Shown piece after piece: positions 1 through 7,231 of a stretch of DNA of 7,615 nt. The notes under the pieces were generated by a model, which had not been told where the DNA came from, made no database searches, and was given only the letters and a program-made list of their open reading frames with translations. How positions within the stretch are numbered: the first letter of the stretch is position 1; the number at the start of each line of letters is the position of its first letter. This DNA comes from Anaerolineales bacterium. GTDB taxonomy: Bacteria > Chloroflexota > Anaerolineae > Anaerolineales > Villigracilaceae. The position numbers and the translations under genes were made by a program. The DNA is taken from the NCBI GenBank assembly GCA_025056515.1, contig JANWWB010000142.1, forward strand, positions 1 to 7,615. Reading direction: 5' to 3'.

Positions 1-35
1 AGAGCTTAACCACTTTGCTTCCCAAGTTCACAAAT

Positions 36-40
36 AGGAG
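36..40 (+). promoter_or_regulatory. Ribosome binding site deciding the lipoprotein start
   Basis: AGGAG lies 6 nt before the ATG at 47 and directly touches the ATG at 41. The spacing favours 47 as the true start codon. Confidence 0.7.
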
Positions 41-46
41 ATGGAG

Positions 47-1270
47 ATGGTGAAATTGAAACGTCTTTTCCTCGGATTAGCCTTGTTGTCTTTCAGTCTT
101 TTAGCTTGTAGTTTACCGCTTCCGTTGTCTGTCTCGCCTACTCCAGTAACCACTGAGCCTTCACTGCCACCGGCAACCGCGACATCTCCGGCGCCGATTT
201 CCACCACTCCTCCAATGGAAATCGATTTTTTGCCCAGTGGCTTTGTGGTCACAGATGGCTCGTCTACCCTGTTTTTTTACAATGCAGATGGTAGTCTTGT
301 GAGGACGATTTCTATCGGCTCGGATAGTTATGTCGGTCGGTATAGCATCCACGTAGCAGGGGGAACGACCTCGGGCATCCCTCCTGTTGTGTATTTCCTC
401 TGGCGCGGTTCGGATCCGGTTCTCATCGAAAATAACGGCGGTATTGAGACACTCCTGATGTACCAGCCGGAGCTCTTCCGCTTGGCAGGTGCACCTGGTA
501 CCCCTTACTTTGCTTATACTACGGCTTCCTACACGGATACCGGCCTTCGAACCCGCATGTATTTTGGCACGCCCGATACCATTGCCTCTGCCGCACCTGT
601 TCTCGACTTGGTGGATGCCGAAGGATTTGCGCTCAAGCCGTTGGCTTTCCGCGTTGAGGGCGGCACTCCGACCGGGATTTACTATACCGGGTGTCTATAC
701 GGCATCGGCAGTGAGCTGGTCTTCGACCCTTGTAGTCGCCTACGTCTCCTTAACCTTACGACCGGTGCAGTGACCGAGATCTTGGGCGATGGCTACAACC
801 CCTCCAGCATCTCCCCCGACGGTGTATGGCTCGCCTATGCCGCTAATGGCGGAGGCCAGCCCTTACAGATTCGCAATCTGGTGACCGGCGCTGAGCGTAC
901 TTTTACTCCTTGGCTGTACAATGAACGTGGCTCCGGCGAAGCCGTTTTCTCGCCTGACGGCCGGTATGTCGCTTGGATAGAGGCAAGGGGCTCTACGATG
1001 GATGAGCCGGTCACTTTTCAGACGAATTTGCGCATTGCGGAGACCGAAGGCTCTATGGACGCACAATACCTGGATGACGTGTTTGAACCCGATGTTGGCT
1101 TTCAGGTTCTCTCGGCTATGCCGGTTGGCTGGTTGGATAATGACACACTTTTGGTGCAAGTGAGCGGCTTCAATCAAGGAGAAAGCGTTATACTGCGTCT
1201 TGAACTAGCTGCAGAGCCCCAGGTGGCTTATCTTACGCCTGGATACTTTCTCGCGCTTACCTATCGGTAG
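47..1270 (+). CDS. Secreted lipoprotein with PD40/TolB-like beta-propeller motifs
   Basis: Predicted lipoprotein of 407 residues with no assigned function. The N terminus has basic residues (KLKR), a hydrophobic stretch and the lipobox LLAC, with the lipidated Cys at about residue 21. This is followed by a linker of roughly 35 residues rich in Pro, Thr and Ser, then a beta-rich domain. Two PD40-type motifs are visible: ISPDGVWLAYAA near residues 256-266 and FSPDGRYVAWIEA near 301-313, as in TolB and other beta-propellers. Cys216 and Cys229 could form a disulfide outside the membrane. I chose the ATG at 47 because AGGAG at 36-40 lies 6 nt upstream; the in-frame ATG at 41 abuts the Shine-Dalgarno and would only add two residues. 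The upstream promoter is outside the window. The gene stands alone, converges on glpD and ends at a strong terminator. The ligand is unknown. The lipoprotein call is firm; the propeller fold is inferred from two motifs. Confidence 0.9.
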   Translation: MVKLKRLFLGLALLSFSLLACSLPLPLSVSPTPVTTEPSLPPATATSPAPISTTPPMEIDFLPSGFVVTDGSSTLFFYNADGSLVRTISIGSDSYVGRYSIHVAGGTTSGIPPVVYFLWRGSDPVLIENNGGIETLLMYQPELFRLAGAPGTPYFAYTTASYTDTGLRTRMYFGTPDTIASAAPVLDLVDAEGFALKPLAFRVEGGTPTGIYYTGCLYGIGSELVFDPCSRLRLLNLTTGAVTEILGDGYNPSSISPDGVWLAYAANGGGQPLQIRNLVTGAERTFTPWLYNERGSGEAVFSPDGRYVAWIEARGSTMDEPVTFQTNLRIAETEGSMDAQYLDDVFEPDVGFQVLSAMPVGWLDNDTLLVQVSGFNQGESVILRLELAAEPQVAYLTPGYFLALTYR

Positions 1271-1287
1271 CGATCGCATACATTTTT

Positions 1288-1338
1288 AGACGGCTTCGGT
1301 TGCCGAAGAATATCGAAGCAACCGAAGCCGTCTTTTTC
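1288..1338 (+). terminator. Strong intrinsic terminator after the lipoprotein gene
   Basis: Arms at 1288-1303 and 1318-1333 pair perfectly over 16 bp (core CGGCTTCGGTTGC with its complement) around a 14-nt loop, followed by a T run ending at 1337. It starts 17 nt after the lipoprotein stop codon. Read on the minus strand, the same hairpin is followed by TAAAAATG and not by a T run. It should therefore stop plus-strand transcription well and serve the converging glpD transcript poorly, if at all. Confidence 0.92.
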
Positions 1339-1406
1339 TCATATAGCACACTCTTTTTCAAGGTATGCCACATGCCTTTCCTGGAGCCGAGGGTTGGTCA
1401 CGCTTC

Positions 1407-2945
1407 TTACCTCAGTTTGACGCCGTGTCTGTCTTCTAGGATTTCTGCAGTGCGGCGGATTTCGGCTTGTTTCTGCTCTTCGTCCCAGCCGAGGGCCTCG
1501 CCCAGCCAGGCGGCGAGCTGCTCCACCCGCGCCTGAGTCAGTTGCCCTAGGTAAGCGAGCAAAGTGCGGCGCAACAAGAGGTCGTCCAGGTGGACGATTT
1601 TCTCGCGCTGCGCCATGGCGTGGATTTCTTCGCGGGTGTAGTCGGGCGTGGTCTTGAGCGCCGCGGCGTTTGCCCCCAGGCCGATGGGCAGGGAGGCGGT
1701 GCCGGCGCGGCGCGTCCGACCGAGGAGGGCCAACACGCGGTCGGCAACTTGCTCCGAGAAGGCGCGGAACGAAGTCCACTTTCCGCCCACCAGCGAGAGG
1801 ACGGGGAGTCCGTTCAGGGTGTCTTCGCGGATGTGGTGGTCGCGGGTGATCTGGCCGGTCGTCTTGGCCGAGCCGGTGTAGGCCAGTGGACGGACGCCCG
1901 AGAAGCGGAAGACAATTTGCTCGCGGCGGACGGAGATATCGGGGAAGACGCGCCCGACCATCTCCAGGAAATAGTCCACTTCCTCTTCGGTGCAGCGCGC
2001 CGAATCCGGATCCTCGATCGGCAGGTCGGAGGTGCCAATCATCACCTTGTCGAAAAGCGGGAGGATGAGCACAATGCGCCCGTCCTTGTTCTCGAAGAAG
2101 AATTCGTGGTCCCCGATGGCGGCGCGCAGTTCGGGGTTGTCGAGGACGAGGTGGGAGCCTTTGGTCGGACCGAGGTAACGGGTGGGCAGGCCGAGGAGGC
2201 GGTTGACGATGTCGATCCAGGGACCGGTTGCGTTAACCAGGACTTTCGGCCGAAGGTCGTAGGTCTGGCCGGTCAGTTCGTCGCGCAGGGTGACGGTCTG
2301 CCCCGTCACGCCGACCAGCGAGACGTAGTTGAGGGCGCGGGCGTGCGGGCCTTCGGCCTCGGCATCCAGGACGAGTTCGAGCGCCAGGCGTTCGGGCGAG
2401 AGCAGCAAGCCATCATAGTAGGTAGCAGTGTAGCGGATGCGCGGATTGAGACGAGGAAAGCGTTGCAAGGCCTTATGGCGCGGCTCGAAGACATGGCGCG
2501 GTACGACGCGGTTCTTGCCGGTATAGGCATCGTAGAGCATCAGGCCGAGTTTGATGACCAGCGCGCCGCGCTCGGCGGGTTTTTCCAGCAGGCCGAGGAA
2601 TTTGAGCGGGGCGTTCAACAGGCCGGAAAAAATCTTGAAGATAGGAATGGTGGTCGGAAGCGGTTTGACCAGGGTAGGAGCGTTTTGGATAAGGAGATTG
2701 CGCTCCCGGACCGCCTCGCGCACCAGGCGGAACTCGCCGTTCTCCAAATAGCGGATACCACCATGTGCCATGCGCGAAGAGGTAGCGGAGGTGCCGGAGC
2801 AGAAGTCGCCGCGGTCGATCAGGAGCACGTCCACGCCGTTGAGCGCCAGGTCGCGGAACGTGCCGATGCCGTTGATGCCCGCCCCGACGATGAGCACATC
2901 GGGGGAGGTGGATTTCAGAGAATTCAGAATTTCTTGACGGTTCAT
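1407..2945 (-). CDS. glpD: Glycerol-3-phosphate dehydrogenase, FAD-dependent (aerobic type)
   Basis: Oxidises sn-glycerol 3-phosphate to dihydroxyacetone phosphate with FAD and donates electrons to membrane quinones. It is expected at the inner face of the cytoplasmic membrane. The protein has 512 residues, close to the roughly 500 usual for bacterial GlpD. The FAD-binding Rossmann motif is at residues 19-26 (IVGAGING), followed by an acidic strand end at LLIDRGD (41-47). The family segment SRMAHGGIRYLE is at 57-68, VNATGPW at 237-243, and GGKWTSFR at 387-394, which is typical just before the C-terminal DAO_C domain (about 400-512). The ATG at 2945 is supported by AAGGAAGG at 2949-2956. It lies 153 nt downstream of glpK, which supplies its substrate, and probably has its own promoter in that gap. 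No clear intrinsic terminator follows it. All key motifs seem intact and there are no frameshifts. The anaerobic GlpA type is less likely because there is no iron-sulfur C-terminal extension. Confidence 0.95.
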   Translation of the reverse strand: MNRQEILNSLKSTSPDVLIVGAGINGIGTFRDLALNGVDVLLIDRGDFCSGTSATSSRMAHGGIRYLENGEFRLVREAVRERNLLIQNAPTLVKPLPTTIPIFKIFSGLLNAPLKFLGLLEKPAERGALVIKLGLMLYDAYTGKNRVVPRHVFEPRHKALQRFPRLNPRIRYTATYYDGLLLSPERLALELVLDAEAEGPHARALNYVSLVGVTGQTVTLRDELTGQTYDLRPKVLVNATGPWIDIVNRLLGLPTRYLGPTKGSHLVLDNPELRAAIGDHEFFFENKDGRIVLILPLFDKVMIGTSDLPIEDPDSARCTEEEVDYFLEMVGRVFPDISVRREQIVFRFSGVRPLAYTGSAKTTGQITRDHHIREDTLNGLPVLSLVGGKWTSFRAFSEQVADRVLALLGRTRRAGTASLPIGLGANAAALKTTPDYTREEIHAMAQREKIVHLDDLLLRRTLLAYLGQLTQARVEQLAAWLGEALGWDEEQKQAEIRRTAEILEDRHGVKLR

Positions 2946-2979
2946 GAGCCTTCCTTATCAATCAAAAAAAACCTGCCCC

Positions 2980-3008
2980 ATTTTCCAGTATCGTGGTAAT
3001 TTTGTAAA
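2980..3008 (-). promoter_or_regulatory. Candidate sigma-70-type promoter for glpD
   Basis: On the minus strand, TTTACA (complement of 3003-3008, five of six matches to TTGACA) is separated by 17 nt from GAAAAT (complement of 2980-2985, four of six matches to TATAAT). Transcription would start near 2973, about 28 nt before the glpD start codon, next to a run of eight T (2964-2971). The -35 box lies inside one arm of the dyad at 2993-3031, as expected for a regulated promoter. This is a pattern match only. Confidence 0.35.
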
Positions 3009-3031
3009 TCGGCACTTTACACAATTGCCAC
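2993..3031. promoter_or_regulatory. 39-bp imperfect dyad between glpK and glpD (operator or RNA hairpin)
   Basis: The left arm GTGGTAATTTTGTAAA (2993-3008) and right arm TTTACACAATTGCCAC (3016-3031) are inverted copies matching at 14 of 16 positions around the 7-nt spacer TCGGCAC. It sits over the candidate -35 box of glpD, so a homodimeric regulator could bind there. Alternatively, in a glpK-glpD read-through transcript it would form a long intercistronic hairpin. The T run at 2964-2971 is more than 20 nt beyond the hairpin, so it is not a standard intrinsic terminator. The E. coli GlpR operator, as I recall it, looks different. Confidence 0.6.
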
Positions 3032-3098
3032 CTACTTCTATGGGATACTCCATCCAATCCAACGCGTTTTGGATATTATCAGACAGGCCGCCGCTTGC

Positions 3099-4598
<1,500 letters not shown>

Positions 4599-4599
4599 A

Positions 4600-4669
4600 G
4601 TCGAATCGTCTCCTGGTCTGATAGTCGTGAGTCTGCTGGTCTCCGGTCGGACGGTCAGTTCGTCCAGTC
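4600..4669 (-). repeat. GAC-periodic degenerate tract spanning the fmt end and glpK leader
   Basis: Minus-strand GAC triplets (GTC on the plus strand) start at 4600, 4608, 4616, 4624, 4631, 4639, 4646, 4654, 4662 and 4667, giving spacings of 7 or 8 nt except the last (5). The tract fills the whole fmt-glpK gap, overlaps the last codons and the TGA stop of fmt, and contains the presumed Shine-Dalgarno of glpK (4610-4614). It looks like a decayed array of a short tandem repeat. Confidence 0.65.
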
Positions 4670-5575
4670 TCTTGCCCCGGCGAGGAAGGCCTTGCCGGGC
4701 ATGGGACGTTTGCCCGCCGGCTGGACTTCCTCGAGGATGAGAATCCCCTCCCCGCAGCCGAGGGCGGGGCGTCCCTCGACCGTCAACCTGCGTCCCGCGC
4801 CCGGGCTTTTCGCCTCGCCGACGCGGGCGCGCAGCACCTTGAGCGGCGCGCCGCGCCACTCGAAATAGGCCCCCGGCCAGGGGTTCATCGCCCGGACGCG
4901 CCGTTCGAGCGCCGCGGCCGGCTGGCTGAAATCGAGCAGGCCGTCTTCTTTCTTCAGCATCGGGGCGTAGGTGACGCCCTCTTCGGGCTGGGGGCGGGGG
5001 ACGATTTCGCCGCTCACATAGCGCGGCAGGGTTTCGAGCAGCAGGTCTGCGCCGAGGCGGGAGAGTTTTTCGAAAAGCGAGCCGCCGGTCTCGTCGGGGG
5101 CGATGGGGATGGCGCGCTGGGCGAGAATCGGGCCGGTATCCACCCCGGCGTCCATTTTCATGATGGTGACACCGGTTTCCGCGTCTCCGGCCAGGAGGGC
5201 GGCCTGGATAGGAGCTGCGCCGCGCCAGCGCGGCAGAAGCGAGGCGTGGACGTTGATGCAGCCCAAGGGCGGCAGGTCGAGCACCTCCTGGCGCAGAATC
5301 TGCCCAAAGGCGGCGACCACAATCAGGTCGGGCGCCCAAGCGCGCAGTTGCGCCATCGCTTCGGGTTGGCGGAGTTTCTCCGGCTGGATGACGGGCAGGC
5401 CCAGGCGCAGCGCGGCCTCTTTGACGGCGGGCGGCTTCAGGGTCCCGCCGCGCCCGGCCGGACGGTCTGGCTGCGTCACCACGCCGACGATGGGATAGCA
5501 CGCCGCCAGCGCCTCCAGCGTCGGGACGGCAAAATCCGGCGAGCCCATGAAAACAATACGGAGGGAAGCAAACAT
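4655..5575 (-). CDS. fmt: Methionyl-tRNA formyltransferase
   Basis: Transfers the formyl group of 10-formyltetrahydrofolate to the amino group of initiator Met-tRNA, giving fMet-tRNA for translation initiation in the cytoplasm. The protein has 306 residues, within the usual 300-320. The N-terminal formyltransferase domain covers about residues 5-190, starting with [18 protein letters not shown] (6-23). The catalytic triad is present as Asn108 and His110 in [18 protein letters not shown] (107-124) and Asp146 in MDAGVDTGP (141-149). The SLLP motif is at 112-115. The C-terminal tRNA-binding domain covers about 205-306 and includes NPWPGAYF (231-238) and [12 protein letters not shown] (281-292). 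The ATG at 5575 gives a four-residue extension before the usual RIVFMG start; no other start codon nearby fits better and no strong Shine-Dalgarno is visible. fmt often neighbours def, which is absent here. Its stop codon lies inside the GAC-periodic tract. Confidence 0.97.
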   Translation of the reverse strand: MFASLRIVFMGSPDFAVPTLEALAACYPIVGVVTQPDRPAGRGGTLKPPAVKEAALRLGLPVIQPEKLRQPEAMAQLRAWAPDLIVVAAFGQILRQEVLDLPPLGCINVHASLLPRWRGAAPIQAALLAGDAETGVTIMKMDAGVDTGPILAQRAIPIAPDETGGSLFEKLSRLGADLLLETLPRYVSGEIVPRPQPEEGVTYAPMLKKEDGLLDFSQPAAALERRVRAMNPWPGAYFEWRGAPLKVLRARVGEAKSPGAGRRLTVEGRPALGCGEGILILEEVQPAGKRPMPGKAFLAGARDWTN

Positions 5576-5653
5576 GGTCTGATTCTACTTCGATTTCTTC
5601 TAGAGATAAAACTTGTTCGTCCCTTGATAGTACTTAAGTGCTTCACCATCTGA

Positions 5654-5682
5654 TTGCTTTTTGTCTAATTTAGATGTAGAAT
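5654..5682 (+). promoter_or_regulatory. Sigma-70-type promoter for the DUF4870 gene
   Basis: TTGCTT (5654-5659) and TAGAAT (5677-5682) are separated by exactly 17 nt. Transcription would start near 5689, leaving a leader of about 32 nt that carries GGAGG at 5711-5715. Confidence 0.6.
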
Positions 5683-5710
5683 AGGACAAAACTTTCTCGA
5701 AAATCCCAGA

Positions 5711-5715
5711 GGAGG
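5711..5715 (+). promoter_or_regulatory. Strong ribosome binding site of the DUF4870 gene
   Basis: GGAGG lies 5 nt before the ATG at 5721 and fixes that start codon. Confidence 0.8.
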
Positions 5716-5720
5716 AACAG

Positions 5721-6053
5721 ATGATCGAACAACCCTTCACCCCGGAAATCAGCCAGGATGATAAGCTATGGGCTTTGCTGTCTTATATTTTTTCGCCTAT
5801 CATCCCAATAATTATGTTGCTCCTGGAAGAGAAAAAGTCGCGCCCCTTCATCAAGTTTCATGCCGTTCAAGCACTGATTATGGGGATTGTGGCTATAGTT
5901 CTCTACACGATTTTAGGTTTTATTATCGTCGGCTTCTGCCTTGGTTTGGCTGTTCAGGTTTACATGATTTACGTTGGCATCAAAGCTTTTGGCGGCGAGA
6001 CGGTGACCGTGCCGGTCGTGACCGATATGATTAAGAAGAATAACTGGGCTTAA
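5721..6053 (+). CDS. DUF4870 family small membrane protein
   Basis: Integral membrane protein of 110 residues; the biochemical role of the family is unknown. A soluble, acidic N terminus with DDKLWALLSYIF (13-24) leads into a first membrane segment (about 17-35). A charged turn with LEEKKSRPFIKFHAVQAL (35-52) follows, which is the most recognisable DUF4870 signature, as in Tic20-like small membrane proteins. Two further hydrophobic segments span about 50-70 and 72-90. The last 20 residues are polar. Length and motif order are normal for the family. The gene has its own promoter, a strong ribosome binding site and a terminator, so it is a monocistronic unit divergent from fmt. Neighbouring genes give no hint of its function. 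Family assignment is from remembered motif similarity. Confidence 0.88.
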   Translation: MIEQPFTPEISQDDKLWALLSYIFSPIIPIIMLLLEEKKSRPFIKFHAVQALIMGIVAIVLYTILGFIIVGFCLGLAVQVYMIYVGIKAFGGETVTVPVVTDMIKKNNWA

Positions 6054-6078
6054 TCCCAACAAAGATCAACTTCTTAAG

Positions 6079-6101
6079 AACCCGCGCCGAGCGGGTTTTT
6101 T
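6079..6101 (+). terminator. Intrinsic terminator after the DUF4870 gene
   Basis: AACCCGC (6079-6085) pairs with GCGGGTT (6091-6097) around the loop GCCGA, with six consecutive T at 6096-6101. It begins 25 nt after the stop codon. Confidence 0.9.
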
Positions 6102-6374
6102 CCGTTTAAGAGCCTTGCTGCTAAAAGGGGGTGCCAAGCAGCCCCGCTGCCTAAGCAATCGCCCGCTAAATCTGAGGTCCCTGTCTTAAGACTCCACTAG
6201 GGCTTTGCCGACTTCGGCAGTGTGCCAATGTGAGAATGTTGTGCTTTGCCGCACTTTGCAACCGAGCACTTTCCAAAGCGGTGTGGGAACTCGATGGTAC
6301 GAGTTATCCAGCAATTCCCTCTCTCAAGTCTTGTGCAAGGCTCCTTTCTTGCAACATTTTTCGATGAGCATGTG
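6102..6374. other. Intergenic stretch without a supportable gene
   Basis: No coding sequence is convincing here. An open frame running into the next gene from 6246 crosses that gene's promoter and ribosome binding site, so it is not used. Small hairpins are visible: GGGGTGC/GCAGCCCC (6128-6145), overlapping the alternative GCAGC/GCTGC (6138-6150), and TGCCG/CGGCA (6206-6219). The palindrome GTCTTAAGAC is at 6183-6192. None has a clear role. Confidence 0.5.
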
Positions 6375-6380
6375 TATAAT
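6375..6380 (+). promoter_or_regulatory. Consensus -10 box upstream of the 127-residue membrane protein
   Basis: A perfect TATAAT lies 21 nt before the start codon at 6402. The -35 is poor: GCAACA at 18 nt spacing (three of six matches) or TTGCAA at 6349-6354 with a long 20-nt spacing. Transcription would start near 6387, leaving a leader of only about 15 nt with AAAGGAG at 6390-6396. Confidence 0.5.
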
Positions 6381-6401
6381 ACCTATTGGAAAGGAGTTCC
6401 C

Positions 6402-6785
6402 ATGTCGGCTGAAAATCAACCTTTCTTTATTGTCAAGCCTGGCCTTGTACAGGCGATTGCGATTATGACTCTCGTCAACGGTGTCCTGAATATCCTCTGG
6501 GGAGCTACTACGACCTTTGGGATGATCGCCGGTCTTGTCACTCTTTGTATAGTTCCCCTGACGATCTTGCCGTTGATTTTGGGAATCTTCGAAATCCTGT
6601 ATGCCGTTAAATTACTAGCCGACCCTCCACAGCCGGTGCGGCCATCGCAGACGATTGCGATTTTGGAAATTTGCTGTATCGTGGTCGGGAATGTGATTTC
6701 GCTGGTGATCGGCATTTTGGCCTTGGTGTTCTACAATGACCCGGCGGTGAAAACCTACTTTGCTCGTATCAACGAACAGCGGTAG
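6402..6785 (+). CDS. Small integral membrane protein of unknown family
   Basis: I do not recognise this 127-residue protein. A short polar N terminus (about residues 1-12) is followed by hydrophobic segments at about 14-34 (PGLVQAIAIMTLVNGVLNILWG) and 39-73, the latter long enough for two short passes or one long hairpin. A Pro-rich polar loop (DPPQPVRPSQ, 74-83) precedes a last hydrophobic segment at 84-110. The C-terminal tail is polar and charged. AIAIM near the first helix and TIAILEI at the start of the last helix look like two related helix entries, so an internal duplication is possible. The ATG at 6402 is chosen because AAAGGAG (6390-6396) is 5 nt upstream and TATAAT lies at 6375-6380. 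It follows the DUF4870 gene but is separated from it by a terminator and its own promoter. No clean terminator follows directly. It is probably real, given the ribosome binding site and the coherent membrane topology. Confidence 0.8.
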   Translation: MSAENQPFFIVKPGLVQAIAIMTLVNGVLNILWGATTTFGMIAGLVTLCIVPLTILPLILGIFEILYAVKLLADPPQPVRPSQTIAILEICCIVVGNVISLVIGILALVFYNDPAVKTYFARINEQR

Positions 6786-7098
6786 CCTTGCTACACCTTG
6801 GCGATGACCTTATCTGGTCGGCGTGATTGTGGGAGAGGAAATATCTCGAGCTGAGTCTAGGTCTCAAGACTTGATGTTTGGAGCTAACATTTTCCGCTCT
6901 GTTTCAGCCAACAGAGCAACCCTGCTCCCGGGGCGATAAGCAAGCCAGTCCTACTCCGCAGGTGATAGGGCAGCTCGATGACTACCTGCCCAACAAATCC
7001 GATTACAATTGCCGGCCCGCTTCCGATTCAGAAAGATGGATAGGGATAAGCAGCCACGTGGTCGAGGCTGAAGAGGTCGGCTTGTCCCACGAGCGGTA

Positions 7099-7135
7099 GA
7101 ACCGCGCCGGTTGAGCGGGTTCATGGTTTTTGGGG
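7099..7135 (+). terminator. Possible degenerate terminator hairpin
   Basis: GAACC pairs with GGTTC, continued by GC/GC with one bulged G (7099-7122), followed after four bases by a run of five T. It resembles the DUF4870 terminator in sequence (CCGCGCC and AGCGGGTT shared) but has a longer loop, and the T run is displaced. It could end transcripts that read through from the 6402-6785 gene. Confidence 0.3.
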
Positions 7136-7178
7136 GTTGAACGTGCCTTGGACTTTTGCAGAGAGCGCTGTTGGAACG

Positions 7179-7231
7179 AAAGGAGGCACAGGATGGCTAG
7201 AAACTCTCTCGCTCCCCCAAGTCTACAATGA
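7179..7231 (+). other. Strong Shine-Dalgarno with a 12-codon reading frame
   Basis: AAAGGAGG (7179-7186) lies 6 nt before an ATG at 7193 that opens a 12-codon frame (MARNSLAPPSLQ) ending with TGA at 7229-7231. That stop overlaps the ATG of a 95-codon frame in ATGA fashion. This could be a leader peptide coupled to a downstream frame, the start of a gene broken by a frameshift, or chance. Neither product is recognisable. Confidence 0.25.

Noticed and set aside
1288..1338. Bidirectional terminator shared by the lipoprotein gene and glpD
   Set aside because: On the minus strand the hairpin is followed by TAAAAATG and not by a T run, so only plus-strand termination is supported.
1590..2999. Plus-strand open frame of 469 codons opposite glpD
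   Set aside because: It is fully antisense to a well-supported glpD and has low-complexity Gly/Ala/Val/Arg composition, typical of shadow frames in GC-rich genes. No ribosome binding site or family motif.
2964..3031. Intrinsic terminator of glpK formed by the dyad plus the T8 run
   Set aside because: More than 20 nt separate the hairpin from the T run, which does not fit the intrinsic terminator pattern.
4599..5501. Upstream in-frame extension of glpK to 800 codons, suggesting a fusion protein
   Set aside because: The extension is the out-of-frame shadow of fmt, rich in Arg and Pro. The standard GlpK N terminus begins at 4598.
6246..6401. Longer start for the 127-residue membrane protein
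   Set aside because: The extension would be translated across the TATAAT box and the Shine-Dalgarno and lacks its own ribosome binding site.
6878..7099. 73-codon plus-strand frame with a TTG start
   Set aside because: No ribosome binding site and no family motif. Only the hairpin directly after its stop argues for it, so it is mentioned as a finding and not called as a gene.
6890..7130. tRNA-like or small structured RNA gene
   Set aside because: I could not assemble an acceptor stem, anticodon arm and GGTTCGA-type T arm in the right order on either strand.
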